Positions 16,057 through 24,026 of a stretch of 64,000 nucleotides of DNA are shown here, piece after piece. This stretch comes from Dictyobacter formicarum (lineage in GTDB: Bacteria > Chloroflexota > Ktedonobacteria > Ktedonobacterales > Ktedonobacteraceae), in assembly GCF_016587435.1 (NCBI RefSeq), contig NZ_BNJJ01000004.1, forward strand, positions 1 through 64,000, given 5' to 3'. Each line of letters begins with the position of its first letter. The first letter of the stretch is position 1. A model generated the notes under the pieces. That model was given only the letters and a program-made list of their open reading frames with translations. It ran no database searches and was not told the origin of the DNA. Both the position numbers and the translations under genes were made by a program.

Positions 16057-16096
16057 CGTAGATGCGCCCCTTGCGGGCGCTTCCTCCCTTCCCGCT
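16057..16096 (-). repeat. REP-like dispersed repeat, copy 1
   Basis: On the minus strand it reads GAGCGGGAAGGGAGGAAGCG, then CCCGCAAGGGGCGCATCTACG. The 28-base part at 16057-16084 is identical to 25771-25798, and a diverged copy is at 51153-51192. The core GCGCCC-GCAA-GGGCGC folds as a hairpin. Confidence 0.7.
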
Positions 16097-16118
16097 CAGG
16101 AAAGCGGCAAGATAGGCA

Positions 16119-17024
16119 TTACGCCTGGTTGGCTGCCAGCGTGTCCATAATGGTATTGATGAAGTGGCGGGCCGGTTGCGCTATGTGGCGGAAGCGAGGA
16201 TAGACCAGGGCGAAAACAAATTCTTCGGTGATATCCTCAATGGGTAACAGGACGACCTCGCGATCGATCTCCGATGGATAGAGCAGCGCAGGCAGCATAA
16301 AGGTGATGCCTCTTCCTTGCCTGACCAGCTCTTTCAGGCCTGCCAGGGATTCGATTTCTACGACTGGTTGAATATTTATGTGCTGGGCCGCGAAGGCGCG
16401 TTCAACGGCGCGCCGTAAGCGCGAGGTCTCTCCCAGTAAAAATAGTGGTTCTTGTAGGATCTGGGCTAGCGTGACGGGGCTCGTTTTGTGTTGCGCCAGG
16501 GGATGATCCGCCGCGACCATGATTTGCAGCGGCTGGCGAAAGAGTTCTTTGACGACTACTACTTCGGGATGTACGTTGGGATTAAAGATGAGCCCGAGGT
16601 CTAGCTCGCCGTGTTCGATGAGCTTGAGCAGTTCATCGGTGCGGCTGACGCGTACTTTGAGCTGGATGTTGGGATAGCGCTGGTGGAAGATGGGGAAGAT
16701 TGTGGGCAGGAAGACGGTGGTGAGGGGCTCTATGCTGCCAATGTGAATGGTGCCATGCTCCCCGTCCTGCAGGCGTGCCATGGCTTGCTGCCCCTGCTGC
16801 AAATGATCCAGGGCATCGCGTACATACGTGGCGAATTCTTGTCCAGCTGGTGTGAGAACCACGCGTTGTTTCACCCGGCGGAAGAGTTCTATCCCCAGTT
16901 CGGCTTCCAGCGCGGCGATCTGACGACTCAAAGCCGGCTGCGCTACCAGGCAAATGTCGGCTGCTTTGCGAAAATTCTGGGTTTGCGCAGCTGTTAGAAA
17001 ATAGGTGAGCTGACGTAGTTCCAT
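16119..17024 (-). CDS. LysR-type transcriptional regulator
   Basis: A 301-residue LysR-family regulator: N-terminal winged HTH (FRKAADICLVAQPALSRQIAALEAELG at about residues 19-45) and a periplasmic-binding-protein-like effector domain (about 90-295). It is divergent from leuC with a 200-base shared region containing an inverted repeat, the classic arrangement in which a LysR protein controls its neighbour and itself. A role in leucine biosynthesis control is thus inferred, with isopropylmalate or a similar acid as a possible effector; this is not visible in the sequence. ATG at 17024 is preceded by AAAGGTAAAAG. Confidence 0.9.
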   Translation of the reverse strand: MELRQLTYFLTAAQTQNFRKAADICLVAQPALSRQIAALEAELGIELFRRVKQRVVLTPAGQEFATYVRDALDHLQQGQQAMARLQDGEHGTIHIGSIEPLTTVFLPTIFPIFHQRYPNIQLKVRVSRTDELLKLIEHGELDLGLIFNPNVHPEVVVVKELFRQPLQIMVAADHPLAQHKTSPVTLAQILQEPLFLLGETSRLRRAVERAFAAQHINIQPVVEIESLAGLKELVRQGRGITFMLPALLYPSEIDREVVLLPIEDITEEFVFALVYPRFRHIAQPARHFINTIMDTLAANQA

Positions 17025-17098
17025 CTTTTACCTTTCATACTGATAACTTACAGGCATCAACCTTAGCTATAATAAGTATTAGACATATCAATTTTATG

Positions 17099-17119
17099 TT
17101 ATTATACTTCATGTAATAA
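17099..17119. promoter_or_regulatory. Inverted repeat in the LysR/leuC intergenic region
   Basis: TTATTA and TAATAA separated by nine bases, containing a T-N11-A type LysR core. It lies between the divergent genes, about 75 bases from the LysR start and 108 from leuC. Confidence 0.45.
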
Positions 17120-17226
17120 TGCCAGGCTATAAAAAGCATTTGGTGAATTACAGCGCATAATTCTGTGCGCTTGCTGTGGTCCCTGTTGTTGCCAGGGGAC
17201 ATTGGTACTCAGGAGAAGAGGTGCAT

Positions 17227-18672
17227 ATGGTAGCTGACAAGCAAGCAGTGGATGGTAATAAACGGCATCCACAAACTCTGTTTGACAAAATCTGGAAAGC
17301 CCATGTGGTTAAGGATCAACCTGGTGAGGCCACCCTTATCTATATCGATCGTCACCTTGTGCATGAGGTGACCTCTCCCCAGGCTTTTGCTGGCCTGCGT
17401 GCCGCTGGATTGCCGGTGCGACGTCCGGATGCTACGGTGGCGGTGCTGGACCATAATATTCCGACCAGTCAGGGTCGCCGTAAGTTGGATATTGTTGATA
17501 CGGCGATTTCTACCACTATTACTACTCTGGAACAGAATACGCGTGACTTTGGTCTGACGTTATTTGATATGCAGGATACACGCCAGGGTATTGTGCATAT
17601 TATTGGCCCTGAGCTGGGTATTACGCTGCCAGGCATGACGATTGTGTGTGGCGATTCCCATACTTCGACCCATGGGGCCTTTGGCGCTCTGGCATTTGGC
17701 ATCGGTACCAGTGAGGTTGAACATGTGCTGGCCACGCAGTGTCTCTGGCAGGAAAAGCCGAAGACGATGAATATTCGCGTTGAGGGCGAGCTTTCGGACG
17801 GCGTGACGGCGAAGGATCTGGCGCTGGCGATTATCGGTAAGCTGGGAACGGGCGTGGGGACCGGTTATGTGATCGAGTTTAGCGGCTCGGCCATTCGCGC
17901 TTTGTCGATGGAAGGTCGCATGACGCTCTGTAATATGGCCATTGAGGCGGGCGCGCGCATGGGTATGGTGGCCCCCGATGATACGACCTTTGAATATATT
18001 AAAGGCCGCCCCTATGCCCCGCAGGGCGAGCTGTTCGAGCAGGCCGTTGCTGCCTGGCGCCAGTTGGCGAGCGATCCCGGCGCGCAGTATGACGCGGTCC
18101 ATGAGGTTAATGTGGATGGTCTGGGACCCCAGGTGACGTGGGGCATTAATCCCGGTATGGTTCTTGATGTCACTGGCAGCGTGCCTGATCCTGCGGCACA
18201 GACTGATCCTCAGGTGCGTGAGAGCTATGAGCGAGCTTTGCAGTATATGGGTCTGAACGCCGGTCAAAAGGTGACTGATATTCAGGTGGATACGGTGTTT
18301 ATTGGCTCCTGTACCAATTCGCGTTTGGATGATCTGCGCATGGCTGCTCAGTATGTCAAGGGTAAGCATGTGGCCCCCAATGTGCGTGCGCTGGTGGTTC
18401 CTGGCTCAACAAATGTACGCCGTATCGCTGAGGAAGAAGGGCTGGCCGATATTTTCCGTGAGGCTGGCTTTGAGTGGCGCGAGGCAGGCTGTAGCATGTG
18501 TATCGCTATGAACGGGGATCGCTTGAGCGAGGGTGAGCGTTGCGCTTCAACTAGTAATCGTAACTTTGAGGGACGCCAGGGACGTGGTGGCCGTACCCAC
18601 CTGGTCAGTCCAGCCATGGCTGCTGCCGCTGCTGTAGCTGGTCATTTTGTTGATATCCGCGCCTGGGAGTGA
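17227..18672 (+). CDS. leuC: 3-isopropylmalate dehydratase large subunit
   Basis: A 481-residue aconitase-family protein that, with LeuD, isomerises 2-isopropylmalate to 3-isopropylmalate in leucine biosynthesis. The three [4Fe-4S] ligands are visible: Cys362 in GSCTNSR and Cys422/Cys425 in [18 protein letters not shown] and NRNFEGRQG are typical LeuC blocks. The frame is open to 17176, but the ATG at 17227 is preceded by GAAGAGGTG and fits the family N-terminus (TLFDKIW). The leuD gene starts 19 bases after the stop, so the two are an operon. No other leucine gene is in the window. Confidence 0.95.
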   Translation: MVADKQAVDGNKRHPQTLFDKIWKAHVVKDQPGEATLIYIDRHLVHEVTSPQAFAGLRAAGLPVRRPDATVAVLDHNIPTSQGRRKLDIVDTAISTTITTLEQNTRDFGLTLFDMQDTRQGIVHIIGPELGITLPGMTIVCGDSHTSTHGAFGALAFGIGTSEVEHVLATQCLWQEKPKTMNIRVEGELSDGVTAKDLALAIIGKLGTGVGTGYVIEFSGSAIRALSMEGRMTLCNMAIEAGARMGMVAPDDTTFEYIKGRPYAPQGELFEQAVAAWRQLASDPGAQYDAVHEVNVDGLGPQVTWGINPGMVLDVTGSVPDPAAQTDPQVRESYERALQYMGLNAGQKVTDIQVDTVFIGSCTNSRLDDLRMAAQYVKGKHVAPNVRALVVPGSTNVRRIAEEEGLADIFREAGFEWREAGCSMCIAMNGDRLSEGERCASTSNRNFEGRQGRGGRTHLVSPAMAAAAAVAGHFVDIRAWE

Positions 18673-18691
18673 AGAGGAGCTAAAAAGACAT

Positions 18692-19324
18692 ATGCAACCA
18701 TTTACCACGCATACCGGGCTGGTTCTGCCCTTGAATCGCGTTAATGTCAATACTGATGAGATTTTGCCTGCGCGCTTCCTGAAGACGGTGAAGCGTACTG
18801 GTCTCGGCGAGGCTCTGTTTGCTAACTGGCGCTATGTAGATGAGCAGCAGACTCCTAATCCTGATTTTGTTTTGAATGCGCCGCGCTATCAGGGCGCCAG
18901 TATCCTGGTGGCCGGCGACAACTTTGGCTGTGGCTCATCGCGTGAGCATGCTCCCTGGGCTCTGGCCGAGTATGGCTTCCGCACCATTATCGCTCCTAGT
19001 TTCGCCGATATCTTCTATAATAACTGTTTCAGTAATAGTATCCTGCCGATCACGGTTCCTGAAGCTGTGGCCAATGCATTGATGGCGGAGGTCGAGTCCA
19101 ATCCCGGCTATACGCTGTCCATTGACCTGGCCGCGCAGACTGTGACACGTCCCAACCAGGAGGTGATCCACTTCGAGATTGACGCCTTCAGGAAAGAGCG
19201 CCTGTTGAAGGGGCTGGACATGGTCGGCTGGACCTTGCAGATGAGCAATGATATTGCCAGCTATGAGCAGCGACGTCGGCAAGAGGTACCCTGGTATTTT
19301 TCCGATTCGCTGATTGCTCACTAA
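18692..19324 (+). CDS. leuD: 3-isopropylmalate dehydratase small subunit
   Basis: A 210-residue LeuD, the swivelling domain that completes isopropylmalate isomerase. Visible blocks: [16 protein letters not shown] [11 protein letters not shown] near residue 20, [17 protein letters not shown], and the loop [13 protein letters not shown]. Length is normal for the bacterial long form. The ATG at 18692 follows GAAGAGGAGC at somewhat long spacing; the upstream open frame overlaps leuC and is not used. Cytoplasmic, acts as a heterodimer with LeuC. Confidence 0.95.
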   Translation: MQPFTTHTGLVLPLNRVNVNTDEILPARFLKTVKRTGLGEALFANWRYVDEQQTPNPDFVLNAPRYQGASILVAGDNFGCGSSREHAPWALAEYGFRTIIAPSFADIFYNNCFSNSILPITVPEAVANALMAEVESNPGYTLSIDLAAQTVTRPNQEVIHFEIDAFRKERLLKGLDMVGWTLQMSNDIASYEQRRRQEVPWYFSDSLIAH

Positions 19325-19345
19325 CTGCTATACTGTGTATCCCTG

Positions 19346-19389
19346 ATAAAATGCGACCCTTTGCAACACGTCAAAGGGTCGCATTTTAT
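19346..19389. terminator. Bidirectional terminator between leuD and the SIS gene
   Basis: Eighteen-base arms (starting ATAAAATGCGACCC) around an eight-base loop; ends are A- and T-rich on either side. It sits between the converging leuD and SIS genes. Confidence 0.8.
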
Positions 19390-19398
19390 TGTGTCTGG

Positions 19399-20433
19399 TT
19401 AGCGGGTGAGGGTAATTTTGTTCAGACCACGAGGCGTGTCTGGCTGTAAGCGCTTCGTCAGGGTTAGATGTAATCCAAAGAGCTGCCCGGGAATAATGGC
19501 GGTAATTGGACTTAGCCATTCGGGTATGCCAGTTGGGATGGCGAAAGGTGTCTGGGCCAGTTTGAGGGCTTCCTCAGTGTCCGAGATAATCAGTAGTTCA
19601 GCCTGGCGCTGCTGGAGATCCTTGGCCAGTTCGATCATGTCGGCGAAGGCGGCCCCGCCTGGCATGGCCAGGATGGTTGGGAGTCCCTCCTCGATGGTGG
19701 CGATGGGACCATGCCGGAAGTCTGCCGATGAGTAGGCGGTGGCCATGACATAGGTCAGCTCCTTTAATTTGAGTGCCAGTTCGAATGAGGTCGCGTAGTT
19801 GTAGCCACGTCCAACTACGACGCACTGGTTCATGTAGCGATAGCGCTCCGTTCGCTGCGCGATCTCTGCTGCGTTTTGCAGTATGCTGGCGATCGCGTCG
19901 GGCACCTGCTGTAGCTCGGCCAGGCGCTGCTGGTCGCCGCTCCAGCTGGCTGCGAAGAGCATCATCACTGCCAGCTGGGCTGTATATGTTTTTGTGGCGG
20001 CGACGCTCCGCTCCTGTCCCGCGTGCAACTCTACGACATGGTCGGCAGCTTTGGCCAGTGCCGAATTGCTATCATTGGTGATCGCGATGGTCGGACGCCC
20101 CTGCCGCTTGCCTTCTTCCAGGACCGCCACGATGTCTGGCGATTGACCGGACTGCGAGATGCCCACCACCAGCGCGTTATTCATTCGCGGAGGAGCATCA
20201 TACAACGTTTGCAAGGAAGGCGCGGCCAGCGCGATAGGATAGCGAGCCATCGTCGCCCAGGCATATTTGGCGTAGGTAGCCGCGTGATCTGATGAACCAC
20301 GGGCCGCAATCAAAATATAATCGAAGCCGGGCAACTGCGCTACGATCTGCTGAATGTGCCGCGTCTCCTTATCCAATAACCGCGCGATAACTTCAGGCTG
20401 ACTATGGATCTCCTGCTCTAACAATGATGACAT
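19399..20433 (-). CDS. SIS-domain sugar-phosphate protein (GlmS isomerase-like)
   Basis: A 344-residue protein with two sugar isomerase (SIS) domains, equivalent to the C-terminal half of glucosamine-6-phosphate synthase without its glutaminase part. The start MSSLLEQEIHSQPEVIARLL matches the hallmark MxxEIxEQPxxL. ARGSSDHAA, GISQSGQSPD (phosphosugar-binding Ser/Thr) and the second domain's GRGYNYATSFELALKLKE with ADFRHGP are all visible. Such stand-alone proteins are often glucosamine-6-phosphate deaminases (NagB-II) or related ketose-aldose isomerases. ATG at 20433 is preceded by AAGGGGAT. No amino-sugar operon is attached. Confidence 0.85.
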   Translation of the reverse strand: MSSLLEQEIHSQPEVIARLLDKETRHIQQIVAQLPGFDYILIAARGSSDHAATYAKYAWATMARYPIALAAPSLQTLYDAPPRMNNALVVGISQSGQSPDIVAVLEEGKRQGRPTIAITNDSNSALAKAADHVVELHAGQERSVAATKTYTAQLAVMMLFAASWSGDQQRLAELQQVPDAIASILQNAAEIAQRTERYRYMNQCVVVGRGYNYATSFELALKLKELTYVMATAYSSADFRHGPIATIEEGLPTILAMPGGAAFADMIELAKDLQQRQAELLIISDTEEALKLAQTPFAIPTGIPEWLSPITAIIPGQLFGLHLTLTKRLQPDTPRGLNKITLTR

Positions 20434-20490
20434 ATATTATCCCCTTTTATGATCGAAAACCAACGATGAACATTTACGTGTATCAACGGG

Positions 20491-20517
20491 TAAATCGGAC
20501 GCAAGGTCCGAACCTAT
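20491..20517 (-). repeat. GGTTCGG hairpin repeat, copy 1 (inverted)
   Basis: On the minus strand: ATAGGTTCGGACCTTGCGTC then CGATTTA, with stem CGGAC-CTTGC-GTCCG. Related to copies at 20721 and 20773 on the plus strand. Confidence 0.5.
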
Positions 20518-20720
20518 GGCTTGGGGTGGTTCGATTGTCGACGCATATTTTTGACGGATTGTGTTTACCCTGCATCTGTCTTTCCTTTGCGATTCATGCT
20601 GCTTTTCTTACTATACCATATTTTCTGGTATAGTGGTCTAGATGACTTGAGCACCTTCTTGCCTCATATTTATCCAGAGCGCCGTTTCATCATGTAAAAA
20701 GCAACAATAAATGCGATTCC

Positions 20721-20747
20721 GTAGGTTCGGCCCTTGCGGCCGATTTC
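20721..20747 (+). repeat. GGTTCGG hairpin repeat, copy 2
   Basis: GTAGGTTCGGCCCTTGCGGC then CGATTTC. The stem is CGGCC-CTTGC-GGCCG; compared with copy 1, one A-T pair has become C-G, a compensated change. Confidence 0.5.
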
Positions 20748-20772
20748 TCCTCCACACACGAAAATGCCCCTC

Positions 20773-20797
20773 GTGGGTTCGAGCCTTGTGGCTTATT
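20773..20797 (+). repeat. GGTTCGG hairpin repeat, copy 3
   Basis: GTGGGTTCGAGCCTTGTGGC then TTATT, more diverged, with stem AGCC-TTGT-GGCT. Lies just before the leuS leader promoter. Confidence 0.45.
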
Positions 20798-20806
20798 ATG
20801 TCCCTC

Positions 20807-20835
20807 TTGACAAAGAACGTTATATCAGGTAATTT
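20807..20835 (+). promoter_or_regulatory. Promoter of the leuS T-box transcript
   Basis: TTGACA at 20807-20812 and TAATTT at 20830-20835 with a 17-base spacer. Transcription would begin near 20842, just ahead of the T-box. Confidence 0.7.
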
Positions 20836-20869
20836 ATGCATGAATAGAAGAAATATAAGCATGGCCTTG

Positions 20870-21137
20870 AACAAGGAAAGTAGGGTTGACCGGGATTGCA
20901 GAGAGCCGGCGGGTGGTGTGAGCCGGCATTCAGAGCAACCTGAAACTCCCTTGTGAGCCGTGCCGGTGAAACATCTTGCTGGATGGAAGTAGCTGGCTCC
21001 GGGTACTCCCGTTACAGGGTTCGGGTGTATTGGCACTCAAAAGGCCGTCGCTGCGAGGCGATGGTGAACAAGGTGGTACCGCGAAAGTGGGTCTGTGCGC
21101 ACTTTTCGCCCTTGCCAGGGCGGAGGGCGCTTTTTTG
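20870..21137 (+). ncRNA. T-box leader (leucine) upstream of leuS
   Basis: The T-box sequence AACAAGGTGGTACCGCG (21067-21083) is nearly perfect and would pair with the uncharged tRNA acceptor end. It is followed by a GC-rich terminator ending in T6 at 21131-21136. Stem I begins near 20870 with the AGGG and AGAGAG-type elements. A CTC triplet at 20946-20948 (in TGAAACTCCC) fits a leucine specifier codon, in agreement with the downstream leuS. When leucine tRNA is uncharged it stabilises the antiterminator so that leuS is transcribed. Confidence 0.9.
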
Positions 21138-21209
21138 ATGCCTGTTTTGCATCGCTGAACCCTGTCCTCCGCAAAATGTTCCATATATGTGAATCATAAG
21201 GAGGATCTT

Positions 21210-23720
21210 GTGTCTGAAGCGAGATTTCCCGCCGCTGTTACTGGCGCAGCATTATCTTCTGATGCGGCTTTGGAGCAGGCTGTAAAGCGTATCCGCGCCC
21301 CTAAGTATGACTTTGCTCGTTTTGAGGCCAAATGGCGTGCCCGCTGGGAGGAACAGAAACTCTATCAGGTAGATCTGCAGCAAGCGCAGCGCCCTTATTA
21401 CAACCTGATGATGTTTCCTTACCCGTCCGCTGAGGGGCTGCACGTTGGCAATTTTTATTCCTATGTTGGCTCGGATGTGCATGGTCGCTTGATGGCGATG
21501 CAGGGCCACGACGTCTTTGAGCCAATGGGCTTTGATGCCTTTGGCATCCATAGCGAGAATTTCGCTATTAAGCGTGGCATTCATCCTCGTATTCTGACGG
21601 CTCATAATGTTGAGCATTTTCGCGAGCAGCAGTTGAAGCGCATGGGTAATCGCTTTGACTGGTTGCATGAGGTGAATACAACCGATCCGGCTTATTATCG
21701 TTGGACGCAGTGGATCTTTGTGCAGTTGTTTAAAGGTGGACTGGCCGAACGTAAGGCTGCTCCCGTTAATTGGTGCCCTAAAGATAAAACTGTGCTGGCT
21801 GACGAGCAGGTTATTAATGGCCGCTGTGAGCGCTGTGATTCCGTCGTTGAGCGGCGCTGGCTGGAGCAGTGGTTTTTAAAACTGGCCAGTTATGCCCCAC
21901 GCTTGTTGGATAATCTGGATAATCTGGATTGGACCGAGCGTGTTAAGTCCATTCAGCGCAACTGGATTGGTCGCTCTGAAGGTCTGGAATTCCAGATGGA
22001 GATTGCCGGAAAAGCAGGTACATTTGTAGAGGTGTATACGACCCGCCCGGATACTATCTTTGGTATGACCTTTGTGGCGCTGGCCCCTCATCATGCGTTG
22101 GTGGCTGAAATTACCGCGCCCGCTTACCAGGACAGTGTTAGAGCTTATCAGGAGACAGTGAATAGTTTGCGCACCCGGCAGGAGCAGACGATGACGGGCG
22201 CCTTTACGGGCGCTTATGCTATCCATCCTTTCTCGGGTGAGCATATTCCGATCTGGATCGCCGATTTTGTTTTGGAGGGCTATGGGGCCGGCGCGATCAT
22301 GGGCGTGCCGGCACACGATGAGCGCGATCTGGCCTTTGCCCGCCAGGAGCAGTTGCCGGTGCGTGTGGTGGTACAATCCTCTGCCGAGCAGGTAATCGAT
22401 GCTGGCACCATGACAGAAGCATTCACCCAGCCGGGCGTGCTGGTGAACTCGGGCGTATATACAGGCATGTCCTCGGCGCAAGCTCGTGCGGCCATCTGTG
22501 AGTGGTTTGAGGGACGGCAGCTGGGAAAGCGCAGCGTTAAATATCGTTTGCGCGACTGGCTGATTAGCCGTCAACGTTACTGGGGACCTCCCATTCCTAT
22601 CATTTATTGTCCCGAGCATGGTGCGGTGCCTGTGCCTGAGGATCAATTACCAGTACTGTTGCCAGACGTGGAGCAGTGGATGCCGACCGGCACCGGCGTT
22701 TCTCCCCTGGCGGCCATCGAAAGTTTCGTTAATACAACCTGTCCCGTTTGTGGCCAGCCTGCCCGGCGCGAGACCGATGTCAGCGATAACTTCCTGGATT
22801 CCGCCTGGTATTACCTACGCTATCCCTCCTCTGCTGATCAAAACCATGCCTGGGATCCTGAGATGACGCGGCGCTGGTTGCCAGTGGATATGTGCATCGG
22901 GGGCGCCGATCATAGCGTGCTGCATCTGATGTATGTGCGCTTCATTGCCATGGCCCTGCACGATCTGGGACTGCTAGAATTTAGCGAACCATTCCGGCGT
23001 TTTCGTGCTAACGGTATGATTACCCGCGATGGTGCCAAGATTTCCAAATCTCGCGGTAACATGATTAACCCCGATCACTACGTTAAACATCTGGGTGCAG
23101 ACGCCTTCCGCATGTATCTGATGTTTATGGGACCCTACGAAGCTGATGGCGATTTTAGTGATCGCGGTATCGGCGGCGTGGTTCGCTTTCTGGATCGTAC
23201 CTGGCAGTTAGTGCTGCAACACTCCCAGTCAACTGCCGCGCGGCAGTCACTGACGCGCGATGCACGGCGCATGTTGCATGTAACGATCAAGCGCGTCACC
23301 GAAGATATGCAGGCTTTCAAGTACAACACCGCCATTGCCACTTTGATGGAATACCTCAACGCCCTGGTGCGTAAAGCCCACACCACGGACCAGGAAATAG
23401 AGACGCTGTTAGTGCTGCTGGCTCCTATTGCCCCCTTTATCACCGAAGAATTATGGGAGCAGACCGGCCATGCCAGCTCCATACATATAGCCTCCTGGCC
23501 CACCTACGATCCCGAGGCCATTCAGCAAGAGACGTTGTGGCTGCCCATCCAGGTCGATGGGCGCGTCCGCGATCGCATCGAGGTGCCCGCTGATACCCCT
23601 GAAGCAGCCATCAAGCAACAGGCAATCAGCACCACCAGAATCCAAAATTTCATAGCCAATCGTTCCATCCAGAATATCATCTACGTAGCCGGTCGCCTGA
23701 TCAACGTCGTTACCCGCTAA
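21210..23720 (+). CDS. leuS: Leucyl-tRNA synthetase
   Basis: An 836-residue class I aminoacyl-tRNA synthetase that charges tRNA-Leu. Visible: the HIGH-motif variant HVGN in PYPSAEGLHVGNFYSY (near residue 78), the editing (CP1) domain with TTRPDTIFG and GVPAHDERD, tRNA-synthetase blocks DWLISRQRYWG and LDSAWYYLRYP, the KMSKS-type AKISKSRGNM (about 608), and the anticodon-binding C-terminal part. GTG at 21210 is chosen as start because AAGGAGG precedes it at five bases; the ATG at 21189 would put that site inside the gene. Controlled by the leucine T-box directly upstream. Confidence 0.97.
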   Translation: MSEARFPAAVTGAALSSDAALEQAVKRIRAPKYDFARFEAKWRARWEEQKLYQVDLQQAQRPYYNLMMFPYPSAEGLHVGNFYSYVGSDVHGRLMAMQGHDVFEPMGFDAFGIHSENFAIKRGIHPRILTAHNVEHFREQQLKRMGNRFDWLHEVNTTDPAYYRWTQWIFVQLFKGGLAERKAAPVNWCPKDKTVLADEQVINGRCERCDSVVERRWLEQWFLKLASYAPRLLDNLDNLDWTERVKSIQRNWIGRSEGLEFQMEIAGKAGTFVEVYTTRPDTIFGMTFVALAPHHALVAEITAPAYQDSVRAYQETVNSLRTRQEQTMTGAFTGAYAIHPFSGEHIPIWIADFVLEGYGAGAIMGVPAHDERDLAFARQEQLPVRVVVQSSAEQVIDAGTMTEAFTQPGVLVNSGVYTGMSSAQARAAICEWFEGRQLGKRSVKYRLRDWLISRQRYWGPPIPIIYCPEHGAVPVPEDQLPVLLPDVEQWMPTGTGVSPLAAIESFVNTTCPVCGQPARRETDVSDNFLDSAWYYLRYPSSADQNHAWDPEMTRRWLPVDMCIGGADHSVLHLMYVRFIAMALHDLGLLEFSEPFRRFRANGMITRDGAKISKSRGNMINPDHYVKHLGADAFRMYLMFMGPYEADGDFSDRGIGGVVRFLDRTWQLVLQHSQSTAARQSLTRDARRMLHVTIKRVTEDMQAFKYNTAIATLMEYLNALVRKAHTTDQEIETLLVLLAPIAPFITEELWEQTGHASSIHIASWPTYDPEAIQQETLWLPIQVDGRVRDRIEVPADTPEAAIKQQAISTTRIQNFIANRSIQNIIYVAGRLINVVTR

Positions 23721-23755
23721 CCAGCCTATTCACGTCCCTGGCACTCAAAAATCTT

Positions 23756-23810
23756 TTCATCGTGTAGTGTGGACATTGTGCCGAGCACGATGTCCACACT
23801 ACACGATGAA
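23756..23810. repeat. Long hairpin (26-bp arms, GTGC-CGA-GCAC apex)
   Basis: Arms of 26 bases with a single T/G (wobble) position around CGA. The apex GTGCCGAGCAC is identical to that of 28012-28070. GGCACTCAAAAA precedes it, and a GC-rich tract with GCGCATGCG follows. Lies 36 bases after the leuS stop and may terminate it. Confidence 0.85.
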
Positions 23811-24026
23811 ACCAGCGCGGCCGCGCATGCGAACGCCCGAGCGGGGGCGCTAAACTTTGCTACTGTTAATTCTGCTGGCATCCACGTTTTATTATAAAGT
23901 ACCTATTTGCTTATTTTTATGAATTTCATATCATTGTGTGTTATATTGATGATAGTGTTTTCATTAAGGAAGATGAGCGCTGATGAATCTGTGTGTTGAT
24001 CTTCTAATGATTCCAAGGAGAGTGGT
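23811..24026 (+). other. Intergenic region before the PknB-like kinase
   Basis: A GC-rich tract (to 23860) followed by AT-rich DNA. No gene seen; the kinase promoter should lie here, but I cannot place it confidently. Confidence 0.35.

Noticed and set aside
17560..18369. 269-codon minus-strand ORF within leuC
   Set aside because: Antisense shadow of a clearly functional leuC; no own start signals.
20717..20800. Possible tRNA because of GGTTCG-like T-loops
   Set aside because: No acceptor or anticodon stem can be built; the pieces are short hairpin repeats instead.
21876..22646. 256-codon minus-strand ORF within leuS
   Set aside because: Antisense shadow of leuS; no ribosome-binding site or motif.
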